Origin: Fusobacterium ulcerans
GTDB taxonomy: Bacteria; Fusobacteriota; Fusobacteriia; Fusobacteriales; Fusobacteriaceae
Length of the DNA: 64,000 nucleotides
NCBI RefSeq assembly: GCF_003019675.1
Contig: NZ_CP028105.1
Location: forward strand, 698,282-762,281
Reading direction: 5' to 3'
Made by a program: the position numbers and the translations under genes. The notes under the pieces were generated by a model. That model was not told the origin of the DNA. It did no database searches and was given only the letters and a program-made list of their open reading frames with translations. Shown here piece after piece: positions 41,301 to 48,793 of the stretch (positions are counted from its first letter, which is position 1; each line of letters starts with the position of its first letter).

Positions 41301-42341
41301 TTTATTTTGAAATTCTCTTTTAGTAATCAACATTTCATTTACAGTTTTTTCTAAGTCAATAGATTCTAAAATTCTATTTTCCTGTTCTATATCTTCAATT
41401 CTTTTTTCTATTTTTACTTTAATTTCACTATTATCTTTAGATTCTTTTTCCAATTTTTCTATTTCTTTTATTAATTTATCTATGTTTTTTTTTAATATTT
41501 CATACTCTTTCTTTGCTTCAAAATATGTTATAGCTTTCTTCCCTAAAATAAATCTATTATATTTATCGTATTCTTTTTTTATAATATTTATACTTTTCTG
41601 AGCTTCTTTTTGCTCTTCATTTCTCTTCTGCATACTATCCATTTTTTCAAGGCTCTCTACAAGTACTCTCAAGTCTCTTTCTTCCAACACTTGTAATGAA
41701 TCATTCAGTATTTCGTAAACATTCATTGGCTTTATATCTGTAGATAGTTTAGATGTTCTTATTTTCAATAAAAATTTTATAAGCTTTTTATAATAGTTGA
41801 TATCACTAAAACCAAAAAGTTCTTTATTTATCATATCCATATAATCCCTTTGACCATATGCTATTTTATTCTTATCTCCCAATAATCTTTCTAATTCATT
41901 TTTAGATAGAGGGATTCTTTTATTTCCAATTTCTCTGTATAGTTTAAATTTTTCTCCTACTCTTCTTCCATCTGATAAAATAAATCCCCAAAAAGACATC
42001 TGCTTTCCTTTTTGTGCTCTCTGCCCTATTCCAATAGTAAGATATTGTTCCACATTTTCTTTTTTTAATTCAAGAAAAATATATCCTGTTTCGTCCTCTT
42101 TCTCTCCATCTCCTAAAAAATAGTATTCCATTTTTCTACTAGTAGAACCAAAAGTATCTAATCTTTCAGGGCTTCTATCCCCATCCAATATAAAACTTAC
42201 CACGCTTTGTGTTGTTATAGATTTTCCAGAACCATTAGTTCCTCTTATTAATATTTTCCCATTTTCCAAATTGAATATTTCTTCATCATATAACCAGAAA
42301 TTTATAAATCCTATTCTGTTCATTTTCCAACGATTATTCAT
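38301..42341 (-). CDS. jetC: Wadjet type II SMC-like ATPase JetC (TIGR02680)
   Basis: A 1346-residue SMC/MukB-like protein. Walker A is RGTNGSGKS (about residues 33-41). A very long charged coiled coil follows, broken near residue 600-680 by a hinge-like stretch (LKDSGILDSLVIPYEERERA, IGVQTRKEK). The C-terminal head has the ABC signature RFSGGEKAMSIYIPLLAAAS and Walker B PRIIALDEAFAGID at about residues 1240-1275. JetC dimers with JetA and JetB extrude DNA loops to detect small circular plasmids. The start overlaps the end of jetB by eight bases. Confidence 0.96.
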   Translation of the reverse strand: MNNRWKMNRIGFINFWLYDEEIFNLENGKILIRGTNGSGKSITTQSVVSFILDGDRSPERLDTFGSTSRKMEYYFLGDGEKEDETGYIFLELKKENVEQYLTIGIGQRAQKGKQMSFWGFILSDGRRVGEKFKLYREIGNKRIPLSKNELERLLGDKNKIAYGQRDYMDMINKELFGFSDINYYKKLIKFLLKIRTSKLSTDIKPMNVYEILNDSLQVLEERDLRVLVESLEKMDSMQKRNEEQKEAQKSINIIKKEYDKYNRFILGKKAITYFEAKKEYEILKKNIDKLIKEIEKLEKESKDNSEIKVKIEKRIEDIEQENRILESIDLEKTVNEMLITKREFQNKEKEIKEEEDKLEEHNTELKRQGIRKREEENRIESVKYKIKKIYQELKDINETLLFEGHLKDENEIFQKEIAEKLESIKNNLEVYQKNINLGLEALEKMKKLSEDLEKEEEEVNSYRNERDRIEDEMLKAQGMEERARDNLVENFYILKEKNEFLKISKSDLDKIIELIKKYEGLIEAGEIKKILEKNYNLKNQELQQEKIELGHIKTVKTREYKIELKELEELKNMEDSVPMRKDEVIQCRKDLKKAGIEFMAFYETVDFAENLSEIERNTLEAQLKDSGILDSLVIPYEERERAKDIISKYSDIIITSKKNSDKNFKYNKLVAENIRENVKEVIEDFFKNISPSEQEKNEDIIILEKDGYFKNGVLEGYSSSKEEASYIGVQTRKEKLQKYILEKEEKCAELLHEIENFDLMIEDISNKISALIEEYKNVPLYDDLDTSIKLKKDIEYAFQKIKNELEIREDKLNRIKTEYREWNQKVITRCRILPFEKKVAEYKEAETASKEYLKSIYELENQLRNYQSSKYEIIRTEEMEGKSEELIDFYRDKIRKGKNELEKYQKAIEKLQEVLNSPKNVAAAEKLKNLKEEKLELKEQYDKADRNIIRVDTTIQGREEILNSENKKVEAKERAVEKTLEYYKEELSLGYVVQYEKGEEEKLLEEILKNVKDSEKTTEGITVSLMKKFNDNSSRLYEYMAATEEIFEDDYEYCRKRIYIRMINNGKKLSLYEFEKILSEEIEQREYAIEREDRKLIVDILSGNIGHKLNDQIYESRKWIKEMSKIMSEMETSMKMKFSMEWKPKEKLNESELEINELEILLRKDGKLLPAEDLQKISEHFKSKLNLIREEMEIKGEEVNYIDSIREILDYREWFEFRIYYHREGENKKELTNNAFNRFSGGEKAMSIYIPLLAAASAQYKKAKEDCPRIIALDEAFAGIDDKNISSMFELIDKLDFDYIMNSQILWGCYETVKKLRIAELINRRDLKMVKVNHFYWDGKKKTLEM

Positions 42342-43479
42342 CTTTTTCCCCTTTTATTGGCTTTAATCTTTTAGAGTATGCTCCTGTTATCTTTCCAACT
42401 GCTGGATATATAGCTATCTTTTCTCCCTCTACTTCAGCCAGCATCCAGCTTTCCATATATTCTATAATATTATCAAATATTTTTTCAATTTTCATCTCTC
42501 TATATTCTTTGCTCCAATTTATTCCGTATCTATTTTTACATTCTTCCATCATATCTTCCATTTCTTTTTTAGAAATATATACAATATCATTTAATTCTTT
42601 TTTCACTTCTTTATTAATTACTTTTTTTCTTACTTCATTACATAGTAAAAGTACTAATTCTGCCAGCATAGTTCCTTTAGGGTGGATTTCTCCAATCTTA
42701 TCCTTATTATCAAATATCAGAAAAGCTCCATTTTTATGTATATGAAGTTTTCCATTAAAAAATTTACCCAATCCTTTTTCAATAACAGGTTTTTGATTTT
42801 TTATATAGATTCTATCCTGATCGTTTGTTTCATTCCAATAGATTGCAGGTGTAGTCAATAGTTTTCTATATACTCTATTAGTTCTAAAATCTCCTCTATT
42901 TATATCTATATTTTCATTTCTTTCTATTTCAAAATCTTCATATGAAGTGTATTTCATTATATCTTTTTCGAAATTAACTGAAAAATATCTTGAAAGACCT
43001 GTTTTTTCATATAGAACTTCTATTTCTTCATCCTCTCCATATTTTTTTATATTTCCCTCAGTCTTATCTATTACTCTTATTCTTTCAGCATATTCAAAAA
43101 CTCTTACTAAAGATTTTCTATGTGTAAATTTTGTCCAATCTATCTCTAGCAAATCTTTTAAATAAAATTCTATTCTGTCAGTCATCTCTTTTAAAAGAAA
43201 TTGTTCTCCATCTTCTCTGTCTTCAAGAAACATCAATAGTCCACATAATATACAATAGTCCATCTTATCTTGAAATTCATTTATTCCCATAAAAGATTCC
43301 GCTTTTGCAGGTATTTTTTCTACTTTTATTACCTTTTCAGTAAAAAGTGTTTTCCAACCAGTTCTTTCTATATAGAACTTTTCTATTTCCTTTCTTTCTT
43401 TTTTAATTTCAAAATATTCTTCTTTATTTTTATCTCTATCTATCCAAAAATTTTCCAGTAAAAGTCTTATTTCTTTCAC
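42334..43479 (-). CDS. jetB: Wadjet type II subunit JetB (TIGR02678)
   Basis: A 381-residue protein of the TIGR02678 family, the KITE-like (MukE/MksE-like) subunit of the motor. The N-terminal LLLENFWIDRDKNKEEYFEIKKE, RVFEYAERIRVID and YRKLLTTPAIYW are family landmarks. The start is a GTG at 43479, one base after the jetA stop, with GGAGG six bases upstream inside jetA. The frame stays open 19 codons further but that would lie within jetA. It overlaps jetC by eight bases, so jetA-B-C are translated in step. Confidence 0.92.
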   Translation of the reverse strand: MKEIRLLLENFWIDRDKNKEEYFEIKKERKEIEKFYIERTGWKTLFTEKVIKVEKIPAKAESFMGINEFQDKMDYCILCGLLMFLEDREDGEQFLLKEMTDRIEFYLKDLLEIDWTKFTHRKSLVRVFEYAERIRVIDKTEGNIKKYGEDEEIEVLYEKTGLSRYFSVNFEKDIMKYTSYEDFEIERNENIDINRGDFRTNRVYRKLLTTPAIYWNETNDQDRIYIKNQKPVIEKGLGKFFNGKLHIHKNGAFLIFDNKDKIGEIHPKGTMLAELVLLLCNEVRKKVINKEVKKELNDIVYISKKEMEDMMEECKNRYGINWSKEYREMKIEKIFDNIIEYMESWMLAEVEGEKIAIYPAVGKITGAYSKRLKPIKGEKDE

Positions 43480-43480
43480 T

Positions 43481-44974
43481 CTAATCCTCCAAAAATTCAA
43501 ATATATATTTAGACATTTCCAAGTTACCATCTTCACACTTCAATACAAATTTTTCTTTCATTTCTGACATTTTATATTTTTGACCATACTCTGTTCTTCC
43601 TGTTTTTTCTACAGATATATTTGCACTTGTTATAAGATTTAATATAAATATTCTGAATTCTGAAGATATATTTTCATCTATTTTTGAAATATCTAAAATT
43701 CCATTTTGTAAGTACTTCATTATCATTTCTCTATCTTCTTCTAATTTTTTCTTATAGAGTAATGACAATTCTTCTTTAAGCTTTTTTCTATCTTCAAAAC
43801 CTGTTTTCTCTATCTTTGGTTTATATGTTCTATTATGCGATTCTAAAATATATTCCATATACTCTTCATCGTAAGCACTATTTTCAGAACTATCTGTACT
43901 TCTAGGAATATCCATTCCATAATGTCTTATATTTTGTATTCCAAAAATATGTGCCGAAAGTTTATGAGCTTCATCCATGTCTTCACATTCTATAAACATT
44001 TTAATAAATTTTTTATATTCCTCTTTCTTGTTTACTCCCCAATTTTGCTTTTGAGTTATAAAAAAAGCATTTTGAATTATTTTTCCTATTATCTCCTCAG
44101 TTATATCCATTACCTGTCTGTATTCACTTTTTCTCATTCCGCTGGATCCAAACCAATTTTTTAACGACTCCCATTTCCCTCTAATATTCTCTCCAATTTC
44201 ATCTTCAAATTCTTTATCTTTTTTTAATTCTTTGCTCAAATTTAATTCTTGGTTTTTTACCTCATTTTTTATTATATAATCTAAAATTCCCTTTTCCATA
44301 TCATCTTTTATATTATCTATAGTAGTTTCCATTTTACTGCTGTTTATTTGTAATTCTCTTACAAAATTTCTTAAAATAGATATAAATTTTTCTTTATATA
44401 CAATAAACTCTATAGTTTTCATTAAATTTTCTGTTTTCTTAGTATAAAATTCTCTTAAATAATCTTGATAATTTTGATTTAATTTTCTAAAATCTTCTTG
44501 AAGATTCTCCCAATATTCATAAATTTCATCATAATTTTCTTTTTTATTAAAAAGTAATCTTATTTTTTCTAATGCTTCCTGCATTCTAGGAATATAATTA
44601 GTAGATAAATTTCCTGTTTCAAAATAAAGATTTTCTAGACTCACAGTCATTCTTTCTATGATTACTGATTTTTCACTCATAGAATATCTATATTCTCTAT
44701 TTTTAAATTCTGCTATAGTATAAACTTTTCTAGAATCCTGTATAGCGGTTAAATTTTTCCATTCTACCAATATATCCAAATCTGATTTCAACTCATCTAT
44801 TGTATAACCATCAAATTCTGAATACTTTTTTATTTCTTCAAAAATATCTTCTTTATATAATTGAAATTTCATTTTTTCGTATTCACGAAAAAATACTCTC
44901 ATTATTCTTCTGTAATAAATTGTTTTTTGAGTAGAAAGATATGAAGTTTCTTTTATCTGATCTAAAATATCCAT
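43481..44974 (-). CDS. jetA: Wadjet type II subunit JetA (TIGR02677)
   Basis: A 497-residue protein of the TIGR02677 family, the kleisin-like (MukF/MksF-like) subunit that bridges the JetC heads. ISSLxxxx-type N-terminal winged-helix sequence includes YRRIMRVFFREYEKMKF and LKSDLDILVEWKNL; the middle is helical; DIPRSTDSSEN and the C-terminal FILNLITSANIS with GNLEMSKYIFEF close the domain. It opens the operon behind a GAGGAG site and an extended -10 promoter. Confidence 0.92.
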   Translation of the reverse strand: MDILDQIKETSYLSTQKTIYYRRIMRVFFREYEKMKFQLYKEDIFEEIKKYSEFDGYTIDELKSDLDILVEWKNLTAIQDSRKVYTIAEFKNREYRYSMSEKSVIIERMTVSLENLYFETGNLSTNYIPRMQEALEKIRLLFNKKENYDEIYEYWENLQEDFRKLNQNYQDYLREFYTKKTENLMKTIEFIVYKEKFISILRNFVRELQINSSKMETTIDNIKDDMEKGILDYIIKNEVKNQELNLSKELKKDKEFEDEIGENIRGKWESLKNWFGSSGMRKSEYRQVMDITEEIIGKIIQNAFFITQKQNWGVNKKEEYKKFIKMFIECEDMDEAHKLSAHIFGIQNIRHYGMDIPRSTDSSENSAYDEEYMEYILESHNRTYKPKIEKTGFEDRKKLKEELSLLYKKKLEEDREMIMKYLQNGILDISKIDENISSEFRIFILNLITSANISVEKTGRTEYGQKYKMSEMKEKFVLKCEDGNLEMSKYIFEFLED

Positions 44975-45011
44975 TTATTTTCTCCTCTTTACTATAAGCT
45001 AATTATTAATC

Positions 45012-45020
45012 ATTATATCA
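45012..45020 (-). promoter_or_regulatory. Extended -10 promoter of the Wadjet operon
   Basis: On the minus strand TGATATAAT fits the extended -10 pattern, about 40 bases before the jetA start. The -35 is weak. It lies directly after the terminator of the sulfatase operon. Confidence 0.55.
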
Positions 45021-45047
45021 TAATTTTATAAATAATACTCTTAATAC

Positions 45048-45084
45048 AAAAAGGCCATAGACAAATTAAATTATCTACAGCCAT
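45048..45084 (-). terminator. Rho-independent terminator of the sulfatase operon
   Basis: On the minus strand GGCTGTAGA pairs with TCTATGGCC (two G-U pairs) around a 12-base loop and is followed by five T. It lies just past the sulfatase stop. Confidence 0.82.
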
Positions 45085-45099
45085 TAAAAATTTTACTTT

Positions 45100-46464
45100 T
45101 TAATTATATGAAACATAGTCATTTTTATTTTTACTTGAAGCAGTTTCACATTCTACCTTGTTAACTTTGTATCCCTTCTTTATTTCAAGAGCACCTTTCA
45201 AGATAGGATCATCAGTCTTTACCTGTTTTTCATACAATACTTTTCTTAACTTTTCCAAAACTTCTTGGTATTTAGAATCATCTGCTAGATTATTTCTTTC
45301 TGTTGGATCAAAATAAAGATCAAAAAGTCCTTCTTTGTATTTAATCTTCTCTTTTAATCCATTTTTCATCAAGAAATCTTTTGGTACAGATTCATCCATG
45401 TTTGAAAGATTTACTTTATTCCAAGTTTCATCATAGTATTTTATATATTTGTAACGTTTTGTTCTTACACATCTTATAGGCTCATATGATGTATGAAAAT
45501 TAACTTCAGCAAATATATATTCATCAAGAACAGCTTTGTTATCTGCAAAAGCTTCAGCAAAAGATTTCCCTTCTAAGTATTCAGGTTTATCCAGATTTAG
45601 AAGTTCACAAAGTGTAGGAAATACATCTATCTGTGAAACAAGACTATCTACAATCTTTCCATTAGAAGCAGCTTCAGGAACTTTCATTATCAATGATACT
45701 CCGATTCCAGTATCAGTAAGATTACATTTGTTAAATGGAACAGCCAGTCCATGATCTGTTGTAAAAATTATAATAGAATTTTCATAAAGATTATTTCTCT
45801 TTAAAGCATCTACTATCATTTTTATATTTTCATCTGCATAGTGAGCAGTTGTCATATACTGTGCATGATCATGCCTATTTTCCTCATTGTTAGTAATTGG
45901 ATAAGGAGGAACTACATATCTTTCATCTATGAAATCAGCTACCTCCATAGGATATGGCCTGTGAGTGCTGTGCATTCCAAAAGACAGAAGAAATGGTTTG
46001 TCATTCTCATAGTTATCCAGCCATTTAACTACTTCTACAGCATTATTTCTATCCCACAAATGAAGTTCTTCTTTCTTAAATGGTTTAGAATCAGTTGTAA
46101 TAATTTCATTATATCCTAAATTATGCAGTCCATTTTTTTCTAAATCAAGATACCATCCATATTCATGCTGTATTCCACATAAACATGTATTATATCCATT
46201 ATTTTTTAAAAAATTGGCTAAATGCTTCTCTGGATTATAAAGAGAAAATCCTCTTTGAGCCAATCCAAGCATTCCATTTTGATGGGGAAAAATTCCTGTC
46301 AAAAGAGCAGCTCTGCTTGGTGAACAAGTAGGTCCTGCACAGAAAGCATTTGTAAAGACTACAGAATCTTCTGCAAGTTTTTTTAAATTTTCAGTAGGAA
46401 TATCATATCCATAAGGGCTTAACATTCTTCCACTGTCATGTGTATTTATATATATAACATTCAT
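45100..46464 (-). CDS. Sulfatase, formylglycine type, without signal peptide
   Basis: A 454-residue arylsulfatase-family hydrolase. The active-site motif CSPSRAALLTG (about residues 46-56) gives the Cys that must be turned to formylglycine. Metal ligands are likely in INTHDSGR at the start and in IIFTTDHGLAV. There is no signal peptide, so it should work in the cytoplasm, unlike most glycan sulfatases. It is last in an operon with a PTS permease and NanE, pointing to a sulfated amino sugar already imported and phosphorylated. The maturase needed to make formylglycine is not in this window. Confidence 0.88.
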   Translation of the reverse strand: MNVIYINTHDSGRMLSPYGYDIPTENLKKLAEDSVVFTNAFCAGPTCSPSRAALLTGIFPHQNGMLGLAQRGFSLYNPEKHLANFLKNNGYNTCLCGIQHEYGWYLDLEKNGLHNLGYNEIITTDSKPFKKEELHLWDRNNAVEVVKWLDNYENDKPFLLSFGMHSTHRPYPMEVADFIDERYVVPPYPITNNEENRHDHAQYMTTAHYADENIKMIVDALKRNNLYENSIIIFTTDHGLAVPFNKCNLTDTGIGVSLIMKVPEAASNGKIVDSLVSQIDVFPTLCELLNLDKPEYLEGKSFAEAFADNKAVLDEYIFAEVNFHTSYEPIRCVRTKRYKYIKYYDETWNKVNLSNMDESVPKDFLMKNGLKEKIKYKEGLFDLYFDPTERNNLADDSKYQEVLEKLRKVLYEKQVKTDDPILKGALEIKKGYKVNKVECETASSKNKNDYVSYN

Positions 46465-46483
46465 CTGTTACTGATAGCCTCCT

Positions 46484-48016
46484 TTATTTTACAAATATAG
46501 GTGAACTCCATGCAGCTCCACCATCTTTCTGCCACACTCTCACTCTAATATTTGAAACATTAGTAGTATCTATAGTTTTTTCTATTTTTCTTGTGTATCC
46601 TGAAACAGGAACAGCTTTAGAAAGTTTTATCTTATATGCATTGTGCCACCAAGGATCAGTTCTGTAATACTCAGTGAAGTTAAAGCTGTCTTTCAAAAGA
46701 GCTTCTGCCTCTTCCAATAATGGTATCAGTCTAGAAGATTCAAACAGTTCCTTCACTTCGAGTTTATACTCTTTTCCATCAACTATTAAAGTAACAAAAC
46801 TATCAATAGGAGCTGATATTTCAAATATAAATCCTTCTGTAGTAACTGCACTAGGCCCCATCCATTTTCCTGTAGCTGTTGTTTTATATGAAGTCAAATC
46901 AAATTTACAGCTGTTTTCTGTCACATCATAAAGACGCTGACCGAAGTTGCTCCAACATTTCTCAATAGATAGAATTTTTCCTTCTGTTGAAAGAGAACCT
47001 CTCCAGTTTCTTGAATTTATATCAGGAAATATCCTTCTGTCTGGTCCCCATCCAAATTCTGCTTTAAATTTAAATCGAACATTTTTACCAAGAGATTCCT
47101 TTTCCCATGTTGAAGTATGAGGAATCATTTCAGTTGTGATGTTGTCTTCTATAATTTCTATTCTATCTATTGCATTTGAAGCTTCTACATTAAGTACAAG
47201 TTTAGAGTCTTTTTTTGGAGTTACACTCCCCCCCATAGTAGTATCATCTATTAAAAAATCTACTTTTATTCTATCTTTGCTTACTCCATAGACTCTTTTA
47301 TTTATAAAGGCATCCCAAATACTTTCTTTTGTATTATCCTCAGCAAGTACAGCAATGTAACCAAAACCATATACTCCAGGAACAGAATGGTTATCACCAG
47401 AAGCTATAACTCCAAATTGATGCCCTTTCTCCCATCCTTTTTCTACAGCTGTTACTCCTGTTCTAGGTCCCATATGAATATGTCTGTCCATTGTAAATTG
47501 ACTTTCATCATTTTCACTTGAACCATGTGATGAGTAAATTTCTACAAATGGCGAAAACTTATCATTATGTGTTTCCCAGTTTTTTCCTCTATGACCAAGT
47601 TCATAAGCTAGGTGATGCGGAATAGCTATAGAACTTATTTCTCTGAAGTTTTTTTCAAGCTCTGAATATCTAAGAGGAAAATATGGATTTTGATCATTTC
47701 CTAAAAAGAAAACATTATGATCTCCATCTTTTCCAGCTCCCTGCCATTCATACCCCATGAACATAGGAAACCCTTCTTTATTAACTTTTTCAGTAAACTC
47801 TCTTATATATTCCCAATCAGCCTGTACTTTATCCATAGGATAAATATCCTCTACTCCCAGTCCACACTCATCTTTTCTCATATAATATGGATAATATGCA
47901 AATGGCCAGAAATCAAAAATATCTTTTACCTGTTCAAACCATGCAGGTAATTTATCTATGCTTTCGTGATGCAGATTACTATGCATATCACTCCATAATA
48001 TTTTGTATTTGTTCAT
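46484..48016 (-). CDS. PHP/DUF3604-like metal-dependent hydrolase
   Basis: A 510-residue soluble protein. The N-terminal WSDMHSNLHHES gives a His-x-Asn-x-His metal motif, and later IAIPHHLAYELGH, EIYSSHGSSEN and VIASGDNHSVPG give further His/Asp ligands in the order of PHP-type phosphoesterases and DUF3604 proteins. The C-terminal 250 residues look like beta-rich domains (VNVEASNAIDRIEIIEDN). No signal peptide is seen. It stands between nanE and the sulfatase. The reaction is unknown; it may remove or rearrange a group on the same imported sugar. Confidence 0.65.
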   Translation of the reverse strand: MNKYKILWSDMHSNLHHESIDKLPAWFEQVKDIFDFWPFAYYPYYMRKDECGLGVEDIYPMDKVQADWEYIREFTEKVNKEGFPMFMGYEWQGAGKDGDHNVFFLGNDQNPYFPLRYSELEKNFREISSIAIPHHLAYELGHRGKNWETHNDKFSPFVEIYSSHGSSENDESQFTMDRHIHMGPRTGVTAVEKGWEKGHQFGVIASGDNHSVPGVYGFGYIAVLAEDNTKESIWDAFINKRVYGVSKDRIKVDFLIDDTTMGGSVTPKKDSKLVLNVEASNAIDRIEIIEDNITTEMIPHTSTWEKESLGKNVRFKFKAEFGWGPDRRIFPDINSRNWRGSLSTEGKILSIEKCWSNFGQRLYDVTENSCKFDLTSYKTTATGKWMGPSAVTTEGFIFEISAPIDSFVTLIVDGKEYKLEVKELFESSRLIPLLEEAEALLKDSFNFTEYYRTDPWWHNAYKIKLSKAVPVSGYTRKIEKTIDTTNVSNIRVRVWQKDGGAAWSSPIFVK

Positions 48017-48034
48017 AACTTTTCACCAACCTAT

Positions 48035-48763
48035 CTAGTATTTTAATGGAATTTTTCTTTTATATTTATTCATAATACTTGTAAATCTCAATGTTGTCAG
48101 ATGAGGTCTTGTGATTGCACTTCCAATTACAACAGCATGAGCTCCAAGATAAAGGCTCTGAATCGCTTCTTCTGGAGAAGAAATTTTTCCTTCCATAATT
48201 ACAAGTCCAAGTCCTTCACAAGCTTCTACAATTCTTGCTAATTCTTCAAAATCTGGAGAATCAGTAGATTTTGGATTATCATTAAATCTATACAGTGTAG
48301 GAGCAACCATATGAGCCCCCATCTTTAATGCCTCTCTTGCTTCTTCAGCATTTCTGATATCTGCAAGTATCAGTAGCTCTGGATATTTTTCTTTTATTTC
48401 AGAAATGATTTCATAGGTTTTTTTTCCATAGCTGTTCACCCTATTTGTAGCATCAACTGCTATGATATCAGCTCCAGCTTTTACTATTTCATCTACTTCT
48501 CTCATTGTTGGAGTGATAAATACATCTTCTGTTTCAATATTTATCTTCCACAAACCAATAATTGGTTTATTAGTAATTTTTCTTATTTTTGCTATATTTT
48601 CAGGTGTATCTATTCTATATCCACAGGCATCTCCCCATTCACCACACATTACCAGTTTTTCAATTATTTCTGGGAGATAAAGTGGGTCAGTCTTTTTTAC
48701 CTGACAAGATAAAATCAAACCATTTTTTATATCTTCTATTATTTTTTTATTTTTATCATTCAT
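48035..48763 (-). CDS. nanE: N-acetylmannosamine-6-phosphate 2-epimerase
   Basis: A 242-residue TIM-barrel enzyme that converts ManNAc-6-phosphate to GlcNAc-6-phosphate. ILSCQVKKTDPLY at the start, KPIIGLWKINIE, ITPTMREVDEIVKAGADIIAVDAT, LADIRNAEEAREALKMGAHMVAPTLY and MEGKISSPEEAIQSLYLGAHAVVIGSAITRP are NanE landmarks with the catalytic Lys. The ATG at 48763 is used; a GTG three codons earlier sits close to the GAGGA site and cannot be excluded. It follows the PTS gene and feeds amino sugar into central metabolism. Confidence 0.93.
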   Translation of the reverse strand: MNDKNKKIIEDIKNGLILSCQVKKTDPLYLPEIIEKLVMCGEWGDACGYRIDTPENIAKIRKITNKPIIGLWKINIETEDVFITPTMREVDEIVKAGADIIAVDATNRVNSYGKKTYEIISEIKEKYPELLILADIRNAEEAREALKMGAHMVAPTLYRFNDNPKSTDSPDFEELARIVEACEGLGLVIMEGKISSPEEAIQSLYLGAHAVVIGSAITRPHLTTLRFTSIMNKYKRKIPLKY

Positions 48764-48793
48764 AAGAATCACTATCCTCGTATGTATTATGGA

